This document shows, piece by piece, positions 44,803 through 53,265 of a stretch of 64,000 nt of DNA. Source of the DNA: Reclinomonas americana ATCC 50394. Lineage: Eukaryota; Jakobida; Jakobea; Jakobida. The translations under genes were made by a program, and so were the position numbers. How positions within the stretch are numbered: the first letter of the stretch is position 1; each line of letters begins with the position of its first letter. The stretch is taken from the NCBI GenBank assembly GCA_048213135.1, contig PS015009.1, positions 558,001 through 622,000 on the forward strand. The letters run 5' to 3'. Below the pieces are notes generated by a model, which was not told the DNA's origin, did no database searches, and saw nothing but the letters and a program-made list of their open reading frames with translations.

Positions 44803-45231
44803 ATGGAAGACCGGTTAACAGAAACGGAAAAAGTATTTGTCAATGAAAATGCTGCAATGATCATCAATGCTATTTACAAACAATATAAACTGATTGCGGT
44901 ATTTTGCTTAGCAGCTTCATTAATCGGGATTGTGCTGTATATTCTCAGGTTTCCTATCCTTCTAAAAAGTAGAGATCAGGGGTGGTACCCAACTTTCATT
45001 TTTGTGATCGCCCCTTTAATAACTGTTTTACAAATGCTGATCGCTATACCCAATGTGTATTATTTTTTAAAAGGCATTCAATCCCAAAAAGCCGCAGTGG
45101 CCACTATGGACTCATCTCTTTTTGCCGCAAGTTTTTCCTACTACCGCAAGGGTAATTCTTTCTCAATCATCAATTGTGCACTTGCATTCCTGTACTGGGC
45201 AGTACTGCTTTACCATGAACTCGTTAAATAA
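44803..45231 (+). CDS. Small multi-spanning membrane protein, 142 aa
   Basis: A 142-residue protein with three hydrophobic segments (LIAVFCLAASLIGIVLYIL, TFIFVIAPLITVLQMLIAI, IINCALAFLYWAVLLY). It has no signal peptide. It is the third gene of the 41347-45231 run and ends at a two-way terminator. No family is recognised. Confidence 0.65.
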   Translation: MEDRLTETEKVFVNENAAMIINAIYKQYKLIAVFCLAASLIGIVLYILRFPILLKSRDQGWYPTFIFVIAPLITVLQMLIAIPNVYYFLKGIQSQKAAVATMDSSLFAASFSYYRKGNSFSIINCALAFLYWAVLLYHELVK

Positions 45232-45260
45232 CAAACGCCACTTTTTCAAGTGGCGTTGTT
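45232..45260. terminator. Two-way terminator between the hypothetical cassette and nrdJ
   Basis: AACGCCACTT (45234-45243) and AAGTGGCGTT (45248-45257) pair perfectly with a 4-base loop and have short T/A-rich flanks on both strands. Confidence 0.7.
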
Positions 45261-45289
45261 CATATGCTTGTGCTTAATAGAAACCAATA

Positions 45290-48200
45290 TTAACTGCAAC
45301 CCATGCTGTTACCGCAGTTCAGGCATTTGTAACAGGTACCGCTGCGTACTGTTATATGTCCGCAGGTGTTACAGGCCGGGGCGTCGCTCTGCATGCTTTT
45401 AGCTGCCGCGTTCACCGCGTCGATACCGGAAGTAGGTTTGGTTACACCAGCTGTGCGGTGTTCCGCTTTTGCCGGTTGCGGGTTAACGCCGCCGGTAACG
45501 CGTACTTCACTCAGTTCAGGCGTGCGCTCACCGATGGTGGGTGATTCCACATCCCATTCTTCGTTACCCATGTTCTGTACTTCCGGTTGTGCGTCGAGTA
45601 CATGAACCAGGTCGTTGCGGCCCAGGTATTCATACGCCAGTGAACGGAACATGAAGTCGATAATAGACGTGGTTGTTTTGATATTCGGGTGGTCCACCAT
45701 GCCGCTTGGCTCAAAGCGGGTGAACACGAATTTCTCTACATACTCTTCCAGCGGTACGCCGTATTGCAGGCCGATAGAAATGGCGATAGCGAAACAGTTG
45801 AGCATACTGCGCATGGTAGCGCCTTCTTTCGCCATATCAATAAAAATCTCACCCAGTGTACCATCATTGTATTCGCCGGTGCGCAGGAAGAGCGCCTGCC
45901 CGTTGATCTTGGCTTTTTGCGTAAAGCCCCTGCGTTTGGCCGGCAGTGCCCTGCGTTCCACGATCATCGCCAGCTGGCGTTTGAGTGATGTATCGGCGCT
46001 GCTCTGTACCCTCTTGTTCATTTCATCCAGCAGATCGTCGATGGTGAGTTTGCTCATATCCACGATAGCCGAAACTTCCGCGGCCAGTTCGGCTGCTTTT
46101 TCTTCGCTAACGGGTTCGTCGAGTTTTTTCTTTTTGTCGGATTTGTTGCTGAGTGGCTGCGACAGTTTGGATCCGTCGCGGTACAGCGCACAGGCTTTCA
46201 GGCCCAGTTCCCAGCTCAGCCTGTAGGAATCAGCAATGTCTTCCTGTGTGGCTTCGTTGGGCAGGTTGATGGTTTTGGAAATAGCGCCGCTGAGGAAAGG
46301 CTGTGCGGCACCCATCATGCGGATGTGTCCGTGCGCATGTATGTATCGCTGACCGATCTGTCCGCACTTGTTGGCGCAGTCAAATACCGGCAGGTGTTCT
46401 TCTTTCAGGTAAGGAGCGCCCTCCACGGTCATGGTACCGCATACATATGTATTGGCATCCGCGATCTGTTCATCGGTAAAGCCCAGTCCTTCGAGGAGGC
46501 TCCAGCCGAAGTCGTTGTATTGCTCGGGTTTGAAGCCCAGGCGTTGTAAAGTGGCTTCGCCGAAGGTAAATACGTTGAATACAAAACCGATCTCGAATGC
46601 GCTGCCAAGTACGGCTTCTACTTTTTCCAGTTCTTCGGCGGTAAACCCTTTGGCGATAAGCGATTCGGGATTGATGAATGGCGCACCTTTCAGTGTGGCG
46701 TGGCCTTTCGCGTAATTGACGATGGCTTCCATTTCCGCCTCGCTGTATTTGAGGTTACGCAATGCCTGCGGAACGCTCTGGTTGATGATCTTGAAATAAC
46801 CACCACCGCTGAGTTTTTTAAATTTCACCAGGGCAAAGTCAGGTTCCACACCGGTGGTATCGCAATCCATTACCAGGCCAATGGTGCCGGTAGGTGCGAT
46901 CACAGTAGTCTGCGCATTGCGGTAGCCATTTTTTTCACCGAGCTGAACAGCGTCATCCCAGGCTTTGGTAGCGGCTTTCAGCAGGTAATCGGGGCAATAT
47001 TTGGCGTTGATACCCTGCGGTTTTATCTGTATGCCTTCATATGCTTCGGCAGCGTCGTAAGCGGCTGCACGGTGGTTGCGCATCACACGCAGCATATGTT
47101 CTTTATTCTGTTCGTATTTATCGAATGCGCCGAGGAAGCCGGCGAGTTCGGCGGATGTTTTATAAGATACACCGGTCATGATAGCGGTGATCGCACCCGC
47201 GATGCCACGGGCCTCTTCGCTGTCGTAGGCAATACCGCTCACCATCAGCATAGAACCGAGGTTGGCATAACCCAGGCCCAGTGTACGGTAATCATAAGAC
47301 AGTTGTGCTACTTCTTTTGAAGGGAACTGCGCCATGAGTACAGACACTTCCAGTACGGTGGTCCACAGGCGGCAGATGTATTCAAAGCCTTTTACATCAA
47401 ACGTGTTTTTATCTTCATCGAAGAAACGGCGCAGGTTCACACTCGCCAGGTTACAGGCGGTGTTATCGAGGAACATGTATTCGCTGCAGGGGTTACTGGC
47501 GCGGATAGGACCACCTTCGGGGCAGGTATGCCATTCGTTGATGGTGGTATCGTATTGTGTACCGGGGTCAGCGCAACGCCATGCAGCATAGTTGATCTGG
47601 TTCCACAGGTCATTGGCTTTCACTTTCTTCATGGTGCGGCCATCACTGCGGGCTTTCAGTTCCCATTCGCCGTCTTCATCCAGCGTTTTGAAAAATTCGT
47701 TGGGTATGCGAATGGAGTTATTACTGTTTTGTCCGCTCACGGTGCGGTAAGCCTCTCCTTCATAATCGCTGGCATAACCCGCGGCAATGAGGGCGGCCAC
47801 TTTATCTTCTTCCTGTACTTTCCAGTTGATGAACTCTACAATTTCGGGGTGATCGAGGTCAAGACAAACCATTTTGGCTGCCCTGCGGGTGGTGCCGCCG
47901 CTTTTGATAGCACCCGCAGCCCGGTCGCCGATCTTCAGGAAACTCATTAATCCTGAGGAAGTTCCGCCGCCGCTCAGTTTTTCACCTTCGCCCCTGATGC
48001 TGCTGAAGTTGGTGCCTACACCGCTTCCGTATTTGAAGATACGGGCTTCACGAACCCACAGGTCCATGATGCCGCCTTCATTCACCAGGTCATCTTCCAC
48101 GCTCAGGATAAAGCAGGCATGCGGCTGGGGACGTTCGTAAGCATTGGTAGATTTTTTCAGCTGACCATCTTTCGGATCAACATAATAATGCCCCTGTGGT

Positions 48201-48655
48201 TTGCCGGTGATGCCGTACACTTCGTGCAAACCGGTGTTGAACCATTGAGGACTATTGGGAACGCAGGCCTGGTTGAGGATGGAATACACCAGCTCATCAT
48301 AAAACACCTGCGCATCTTTTTCCGAAGCAAAATAATTATAACGTTCACCCCATACCCTCCAGCAATGTGCCATACGATGGGCCACCTGCTTTACAGTTGT
48401 TTCCCGTCCGGTACTTCCATCTTCTTTAGGAACACCAGCCTTCCTGAAATATTTCTGTGCCAGGATATCTGTAGCGATCTGGCTCCATTGTTTGGGAACT
48501 TCCACGTTATCCATCTGGAACACCACTTCTCCCGTTGGGTTCTTGATCACCGAGGTACGGTAATCGTATTCGAACATATCAAACGGACTAACGTCATCTC
48601 TGGTGAACTGACGGTCGAACTGGAGACCTTTGGCTGTTGTTTTTTTAGTTGGCAT
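45290..48655 (-). CDS. nrdJ: Adenosylcobalamin-dependent ribonucleotide reductase
   Basis: A class II ribonucleotide reductase, 1121 residues. The N-terminal part has HACFILSVEDDL and GSGVGTNFSSIRGEGEKLSGGG. The active-site Cys region reads NPCSEYMFLDNTACNLASVNL, and the APTGTIGLVMDCDTTGVEPD block follows. A C-terminal zinc-ribbon-like tail (CNTCGHITVRSGTCYKCLNC) holds the cysteines that recycle the disulphide. It reduces ribonucleotides without oxygen, using coenzyme B12. A putative promoter lies 60-90 bases upstream; no cobalamin riboswitch fits the short leader. Confidence 0.97.
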   Translation of the reverse strand: MPTKKTTAKGLQFDRQFTRDDVSPFDMFEYDYRTSVIKNPTGEVVFQMDNVEVPKQWSQIATDILAQKYFRKAGVPKEDGSTGRETTVKQVAHRMAHCWRVWGERYNYFASEKDAQVFYDELVYSILNQACVPNSPQWFNTGLHEVYGITGKPQGHYYVDPKDGQLKKSTNAYERPQPHACFILSVEDDLVNEGGIMDLWVREARIFKYGSGVGTNFSSIRGEGEKLSGGGTSSGLMSFLKIGDRAAGAIKSGGTTRRAAKMVCLDLDHPEIVEFINWKVQEEDKVAALIAAGYASDYEGEAYRTVSGQNSNNSIRIPNEFFKTLDEDGEWELKARSDGRTMKKVKANDLWNQINYAAWRCADPGTQYDTTINEWHTCPEGGPIRASNPCSEYMFLDNTACNLASVNLRRFFDEDKNTFDVKGFEYICRLWTTVLEVSVLMAQFPSKEVAQLSYDYRTLGLGYANLGSMLMVSGIAYDSEEARGIAGAITAIMTGVSYKTSAELAGFLGAFDKYEQNKEHMLRVMRNHRAAAYDAAEAYEGIQIKPQGINAKYCPDYLLKAATKAWDDAVQLGEKNGYRNAQTTVIAPTGTIGLVMDCDTTGVEPDFALVKFKKLSGGGYFKIINQSVPQALRNLKYSEAEMEAIVNYAKGHATLKGAPFINPESLIAKGFTAEELEKVEAVLGSAFEIGFVFNVFTFGEATLQRLGFKPEQYNDFGWSLLEGLGFTDEQIADANTYVCGTMTVEGAPYLKEEHLPVFDCANKCGQIGQRYIHAHGHIRMMGAAQPFLSGAISKTINLPNEATQEDIADSYRLSWELGLKACALYRDGSKLSQPLSNKSDKKKKLDEPVSEEKAAELAAEVSAIVDMSKLTIDDLLDEMNKRVQSSADTSLKRQLAMIVERRALPAKRRGFTQKAKINGQALFLRTGEYNDGTLGEIFIDMAKEGATMRSMLNCFAIAISIGLQYGVPLEEYVEKFVFTRFEPSGMVDHPNIKTTTSIIDFMFRSLAYEYLGRNDLVHVLDAQPEVQNMGNEEWDVESPTIGERTPELSEVRVTGGVNPQPAKAEHRTAGVTKPTSGIDAVNAAAKSMQSDAPACNTCGHITVRSGTCYKCLNCGNSMGCS

Positions 48656-48715
48656 ATGACTATGGACAGGTTAACAGGTTAAGTAATCGTTATGTTTTTT
48701 CCTAATGGGTGAAAA

Positions 48716-48746
48716 CGAAAATATTTGTTAGGTATGAACAAACAAA
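48716..48746 (-). promoter_or_regulatory. Putative promoter for nrdJ
   Basis: On the minus strand TTTG (48743-48746) is followed, after exactly 19 bases, by TATTTTCG (48716-48723), one mismatch from TAnnTTTG. The leader would be about 55 bases. Confidence 0.45.
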
Positions 48747-49070
48747 CTTTTTAATATACACAGTAAGTGGATAAGTATTCTAATCCAAGATGGTTGCGGA
48801 TTTGCCTGTTAAACCGGGCTTTGTACAAAAAAAACCGGGCCAAAGTGTTGTTTTTTTCGTTAAAAATCCCGCATCCTTATTTTTAGCGGGTTTCAGGGTT
48901 TTGTGTAGATTTTTGCCTTTTTGATGGCGGAAGCTGATGAGACAGCCACCTGATTTACCATCCTTGTTTTTTGATCGATCATAATTTTATCTCTCTTATC
49001 GAAGTTTTATTATGGAATGGTTAAGGGAAAATTATGTTTTGGATAAATTTTCGTCTATGCGTGGTGGGTT

Positions 49071-49261
49071 AACCGCAAAGAAAGAAGAGCGCGGAGGTTA
49101 CGCAAAGTGTACGTTGGAAAATATACCGTATCCAATAACAGTGATCAGGGTCTGTTGCTTTTGATTCCTTACTATAGGGTGTATCATGCTGCGGGAAAGT
49201 TATGATCATAAAGTTGTGATCGTCATTCCATATTGATCATTACACTTAGCGTCTTTGCGGG
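49071..49261. repeat. Inverted CGCAAAG-type repeats
   Basis: AACCGCAAAG (49071-49080) and CGCAAAGTG (49101-49109) face CACTTAGCGTCTTTGCGGG (49243-49261). They lie in the 697-base gap between nrdJ and the next gene. Apart from these, the nrdJ promoter and a weak CCCGC/GCGGG hairpin at 48868-48890, I see nothing in this gap. Confidence 0.45.
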
Positions 49262-49352
49262 CAATCGCAGTAGCATGACACGATTATCTTTTAAATAAAT
49301 TTTGCTTGCAAACCCCAATGGTAATGTTTAGATTTATGCAAAATCAGCTGCT

Positions 49353-49523
49353 ATGAGTAAAAGAAACCTGTTCTTCACCCTCGGCTTTCTCTGCGTGATC
49401 GCCTCGTTTGTTATGTATATGGTAGGCAATAATTCCAGTCACCTCAGTGAACTGAAAGACTTCTGGTGGATACCTCTGCCCCTGGGTGCCCTGCTGCTGC
49501 TGGTCGCTACCAAAAAGAAATAA
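49353..49523 (+). CDS. Small two-helix membrane protein, 56 aa
   Basis: An ATG at 49353 opens a 56-residue frame with two hydrophobic helices (LFFTLGFLCVIASFVMYMV and WWIPLPLGALLLLVAT) and a basic KKK end. It lies 100 bases before the NfeD-like gene on the same strand, so it may belong to the same unit. No homologue is recognised. Confidence 0.6.
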   Translation: MSKRNLFFTLGFLCVIASFVMYMVGNNSSHLSELKDFWWIPLPLGALLLLVATKKK

Positions 49524-49623
49524 AATCCCCCCGCCATCCACTCCTGTCACTTCCTGTTCCTGTATTCCGGGCCGGAAGAAGTACGCATATTTTTATTATA
49601 TTCGTTTAAACTAGCTGTAAAAC

Positions 49624-50217
49624 ATGATACTGCTCGATATCAGTTCCTGGTGGCAAAACCTGGCCGACTTTGACAAAATATTCTGGGGTATCGCCCTCCT
49701 CTTCTCCCTGCTTTTCCTGTTGCAGACCATCCTTTCCTTTGCCGGTGGCGATGGCGACAGCAGTTTTGGTGATGCCGATGCTTCCATAGATGGAGATCAC
49801 GGGATCGGCTACGGTTTTTTTACGATCAAGAACATGGTAGCTTTCTTCACCATTTTTGGATGGACCGGTCTGGCACTCATTAAAGGCAATGCAAGTAAAG
49901 GCGTAACTATTGCCGTAGCGCTCGCCGCCGGTGTAGCCATCGTATTGATGATGCTCTTCCTGTTTCGCAGCATGAGCAAACTTAAACAAAGCGGCACCTT
50001 ACTCATCGGCAACGCGGTAGGCAAAACCGCTGAAGTATACCTGTTCATCCCCGCGAAAAGAGAAGGCTTTGGCAAAGTGCATATTCAACTGCAGGGATCA
50101 CTGCGTGAGCTGAATGCCATTACCGATGATGAAGAGGCCATCGCAACCGGGCGCATCATTAAAGTGACCGCCATTGTCAATAACAATACACTCATCGTTA
50201 CCTCAACTATTTCCTAA
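49624..50217 (+). CDS. NfeD-like membrane protein (flotillin partner)
   Basis: A 197-residue protein with membrane helices near residues 20-40, 68-90 and 92-115, and a C-terminal beta-rich OB-fold-like domain (LIGNAVGKTAEVYLFIPAKREGFGKVHIQLQGSLRELNAITDDEEAIATGRIIKVTAIVNNNTLIVTS). This is the NfeD-like layout, and a flotillin gene starts 18 bases later, the usual pairing. The first long hydrophilic loop is Asp/Gly-rich (AGGDGDSSFGDADASIDGDHG). Confidence 0.83.
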   Translation: MILLDISSWWQNLADFDKIFWGIALLFSLLFLLQTILSFAGGDGDSSFGDADASIDGDHGIGYGFFTIKNMVAFFTIFGWTGLALIKGNASKGVTIAVALAAGVAIVLMMLFLFRSMSKLKQSGTLLIGNAVGKTAEVYLFIPAKREGFGKVHIQLQGSLRELNAITDDEEAIATGRIIKVTAIVNNNTLIVTSTIS

Positions 50218-50235
50218 TACAATTTTTGATCTATC

Positions 50236-51771
50236 ATGGCAGAAAATCTTTTACTTGTTGTCGCGGCGGCAGTCGTGTTTGGGTTCATCCTTATCTTTTC
50301 CATGTTCAGGCGGTACAAACGTTGTCCGTCAGACCGCATCCTGGTGGTGTATGGTAAAGTAGGTAAAGGGGCGGAAGGCACCCTTACCGCAAAATGTATC
50401 CATGGCGGTGCCGCGTTCATATGGCCCATCATACAGGACTACTCTTTTCTTGACCTCACGCCCATTTCACTGGAGGTGAACCTCACCAGTGCATTGAGTA
50501 AACAGAATATCAGGGTTGACGTTCCCTCCCGTTTCACCGTGGGCATCTCTACCGAACCGGCCGTGATGCAGAATGCCGCCGAACGCCTGCTCGGCATGCA
50601 GCGTCCTGCCATACATGATCTGGCAAAAGATATCATCCTGGGACAAATGCGCCTTGTTGTTGCGATGATGGATATTGAAGAGATCAACAACAATCGTGAT
50701 AAATTCCTCGCCAATATTGCCGGTAACGTAGAAGCCGAGCTTAACAAGATCGGTTTGAAGATGATCAACGTGAACGTGACCGACATCAAGGATGAGAGTG
50801 GTTATATCGACGCCCTGGGTAAAGAAGCTGCCGCCAAAGCCATCAATGAAGCGAAGGTTCGCGTAGCAGAACAGGAACGTACCGGTGATATCGGTAAAAC
50901 AACTGCCGAAAAAGAAAGGGATATTAAAGTTGCCGAAACACAACGTGACCGCGATACACAGGTAGCCTTCACTTTAAAGGATAAAGAAATACAGATCGCC
51001 AATGCCAATCGTGATGAAAATATCGGTAAGGCCGAAGCGGAAAGAGATACCCGTGTAAAAATGGCCGAAGCCAACGCCATCGCTGTACAGGGTGAAAACT
51101 TATCCAAGATAGAGATCGCCAACTCCGAATCGCTTCGCCGTGAAAGAGAAGCCGAAGCCTTGAAAAAAGCGATAGCCACTGAAAAAGTACAGGCGGCCAA
51201 AGCGCTGGAAGAATCTTACCAGGCGGAAAAAAGAGCCGAAGACGCCCGTGCAGAACGTGACCGTGCTTCGCAGAACGCGACCATTGTAGTAGCGGCAGAC
51301 ATACAGAAACAAAAACTCATCATTGAAGCACAGGCACAGGCAGAGCAGGTTCGTGAAAAAGCCCGCGGTGAGGCCGACGCCATTTATGCCAAGCTGGAAG
51401 CCGAAGCCCGTGGTGTATACGAAATGCTGACCAAGCAGGCCGAAGGTTTGGATAAGATCGTAAAAGCAGCAGGTGACAATGCTAAGGATGCTGTACTGCT
51501 GCTGGTTGCAGACAAACTACCGGAACTGGTGAAACTGCAAACAGAAGCCATTAAAAATATTAAGATCGATAAAGTTACGGTTTGGGATGGCGGACAACAG
51601 GGTGCGGATGGCAAAAGTTCCACTGCTAATTTTGTAAGTGGTTTGTATAAATCCGTTCCACCACTGAAAGACATTTTTGATATGGCGGGCATGGATCTTC
51701 CTAATTACCTGGGCAAACCAAAAGGCGGCGACGCGGCAGCCGTTGATACCAATGCAGAGGAAATACATTAA
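50236..51771 (+). CDS. Flotillin/SPFH domain protein (YqiK/FloT type)
   Basis: A 511-residue protein with an N-terminal membrane hairpin (LLLVVAAAVVFGFILIFSMF), an SPFH domain (about 30-200: PISLEVNLTSALSKQNIRVDVPSRFTVGI; IGLKMINVNVTDIKDESGYIDALG), and a long Ala/Glu-rich coiled coil with repeated EA and AEAE motifs (about 200-420). Flotillins organise membrane microdomains. It follows the NfeD-like gene closely. A terminator at 51797-51828 ends the unit. Confidence 0.93.
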   Translation: MAENLLLVVAAAVVFGFILIFSMFRRYKRCPSDRILVVYGKVGKGAEGTLTAKCIHGGAAFIWPIIQDYSFLDLTPISLEVNLTSALSKQNIRVDVPSRFTVGISTEPAVMQNAAERLLGMQRPAIHDLAKDIILGQMRLVVAMMDIEEINNNRDKFLANIAGNVEAELNKIGLKMINVNVTDIKDESGYIDALGKEAAAKAINEAKVRVAEQERTGDIGKTTAEKERDIKVAETQRDRDTQVAFTLKDKEIQIANANRDENIGKAEAERDTRVKMAEANAIAVQGENLSKIEIANSESLRREREAEALKKAIATEKVQAAKALEESYQAEKRAEDARAERDRASQNATIVVAADIQKQKLIIEAQAQAEQVREKARGEADAIYAKLEAEARGVYEMLTKQAEGLDKIVKAAGDNAKDAVLLLVADKLPELVKLQTEAIKNIKIDKVTVWDGGQQGADGKSSTANFVSGLYKSVPPLKDIFDMAGMDLPNYLGKPKGGDAAAVDTNAEEIH

Positions 51772-51796
51772 CAGCTAAGTATTAAAAATAAAGATG

Positions 51797-51828
51797 AAAG
51801 GAATGGGGTAATACCTCATTCCTTTTTT
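51797..51828 (+). terminator. Terminator after the flotillin gene
   Basis: AAAGGAATG (51797-51805) pairs with CATTCCTTT (51817-51825), with an inner GGGT/ACCT extension, followed by a T run. Confidence 0.8.
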
Positions 51829-51870
51829 CATTCCTTCATTCCTTTATTTTCGTTTGTTTACCTTTATAAT

Positions 51871-52323
51871 ATGAGAGTAGTGATTCAACGCGTAAAGGAA
51901 GCCGCGGTTAATATTGACGAAAAACAACACGCCGCCATCGGTGCTGGATTACTGGTGCTGGTGGGCATTGAGGATGCCGATAATGAAGAAGATATCGAAT
52001 GGCTTGGCCATAAGATTGTGAACCTGCGCATCTTCGATGACGAACAAAAAGTACCGAACATCCCTGTAAAAGATATGGGCGGCGACATCCTGCTGGTAAG
52101 TCAGTTCACATTGCATGCAGCTACCAAAAAAGGAAATCGCCCTTCTTATATCAAAGCAAGTAAACCAGACATCGCCATTCCTTTATATAAAAAGATGATC
52201 GCTACACTGGAAACCCTGCTCGGCAAGCCAATCGCCACGGGTGAGTTTGGGGCCGATATGCAGGTAAGTCTCATCAACGACGGACCGGTAACCATCATCA
52301 TCGACAGTAAGAACAAAGAATAA
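51871..52323 (+). CDS. dtd: D-aminoacyl-tRNA deacylase
   Basis: A 150-residue enzyme that removes D-amino acids wrongly loaded on tRNA. Family motifs are clear: MRVVIQRV start, the LLVSQFTLHA segment (SQFTL), and the C-terminal NDGPVTIIID (the Gly-cisPro equivalent region). Length is normal. It starts about 40 bases after the flotillin terminator and is followed 10 bases later by a MazG-like gene. Confidence 0.96.
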   Translation: MRVVIQRVKEAAVNIDEKQHAAIGAGLLVLVGIEDADNEEDIEWLGHKIVNLRIFDDEQKVPNIPVKDMGGDILLVSQFTLHAATKKGNRPSYIKASKPDIAIPLYKKMIATLETLLGKPIATGEFGADMQVSLINDGPVTIIIDSKNKE

Positions 52324-52333
52324 AATATTTTGT

Positions 52334-52660
52334 ATGACCATAGAGCAGGCACAACAGCAGGTAGACCAATGGATCAAAACCGTTGGCGTAAAATATTTTT
52401 CCGAGCTCACCAACCTCGGTATACTGATGGAAGAAGTGGGCGAACTGTCACGACTGATGGTACGTCAGTATGGCGAACAATCCTTTAAGGAAAGTGACAA
52501 AGGAAAAGACATCGCCGATGAAATGGCGGATGTGTTGTGGGTACTCATCTGCCTGGCTAACCAGACTGGTGTGGACTTAACAAAAGCTCTGGAAAAGAAT
52601 TTTGAGAAGAAGACCAGTCGTGACGGAGAAAGGCATAAAGGGAATGAGAAGCTGCATTGA
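52334..52660 (+). CDS. MazG-like nucleotide pyrophosphohydrolase
   Basis: A 108-residue all-helical protein with the metal-binding EExxE (EEVGELSR) and ExxD (DEMADVLWVLICLANQ) motifs of the MazG family. It would hydrolyse non-canonical or excess NTPs. It probably shares a transcript with dtd. Beyond it lies a repeat-rich stretch that flanks the S23-like gene. Confidence 0.9.
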   Translation: MTIEQAQQQVDQWIKTVGVKYFSELTNLGILMEEVGELSRLMVRQYGEQSFKESDKGKDIADEMADVLWVLICLANQTGVDLTKALEKNFEKKTSRDGERHKGNEKLH

Positions 52661-52674
52661 ATGTGCGAATGAGA

Positions 52675-52697
52675 GGATATGTAAATGTACGAATGAG
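52675..52697 (+). repeat. Left inverted repeat of the S23-like unit
   Basis: GGATATGTAAATGTACGAATG-type sequence, complementary to 53184-53206 over 21 of 23 bases. Confidence 0.6.
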
Positions 52698-52794
52698 GAA
52701 ATTGGTGAATTGTGGCCAATGATAAAAATATAACATTGCGGATAACCGAAACAGGTACAGGATAGTTGCCGCTTACATTTGAGAAAAGTGCGCA

Positions 52795-53154
52795 ATGAAA
52801 ATTATTAAAGAGAACGCAATCCTGGTTCTAAGTTTTAAATTTTCCCTGGATATCATCACCTATACAGAACAGTTACAAGCCTCCCGCAAGTTTAATCTTT
52901 CCAATCAACTGTTCAGAAGCGGCACTTCCATTGGAGCCAATATACGGGAGGCGCAGGGTGCTGAAAGCAAGAGAGATTTTATTCATAAAATGAAGATCGC
53001 TTACAAGGAGTCCTGCGAGACACAGTACTGGTTGGAATTATGTAAAAAATCCGGTAATTATCCCGGCCCGGGTAATTTGCTGCTCCAGGTTGAAAGCCTG
53101 TTAAGAATCCTCGGAAAGATCATCAGCAGTACCCATAAAAGCACAAATCAGTAG
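52795..53154 (+). CDS. Four-helix bundle (S23/bAvd-like) protein
   Basis: A 119-residue protein of the 23S-intervening-sequence (S23) four-helix bundle family: the family's SRKFNLSNQLFRSGTSIGANIREAQGAESKRDFIHKMKIAYKESCETQYWLELCKKSG block is present. Relatives occur in 23S rRNA insertions and as DGR accessory proteins, but this one is free-standing. Its gene lies between 23-base inverted repeats at 52675-52697 and 53184-53206. Function is not known. Confidence 0.85.
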   Translation: MKIIKENAILVLSFKFSLDIITYTEQLQASRKFNLSNQLFRSGTSIGANIREAQGAESKRDFIHKMKIAYKESCETQYWLELCKKSGNYPGPGNLLLQVESLLRILGKIISSTHKSTNQ

Positions 53155-53183
53155 AATCCTGCCTTTTTCTTACTCCCGCGTCT

Positions 53184-53206
53184 CGCATTCGCACATTTAC
53201 ATATCC
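53184..53206 (-). repeat. Right inverted repeat of the S23-like unit
   Basis: Reverse complement matches 52675-52697 at 21 of 23 bases. Similar GCGGATATG runs lie just after it (53207-53230) and at 1211-1234. Confidence 0.6.
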
Positions 53207-53250
53207 GCACATTCACACACCCGCATATCCAAAAATTCCCCCATCCACAC

Positions 53251-53258
53251 TATATTTG
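53251..53258 (+). promoter_or_regulatory. Putative -7 element giving near-leaderless glyS
   Basis: TATATTTG matches TAnnTTTG fully and ends only 7 bases before the glyS ATG, so the transcript would start at or next to the start codon. No clear -33 TTTG is seen. Confidence 0.4.
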
Positions 53259-53265
53259 CACCCTT

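Noticed and set aside
45290-49352. A cobalamin riboswitch upstream of nrdJ
   Set aside because: The predicted leader is too short, and I could not find the conserved B12-box core by eye.
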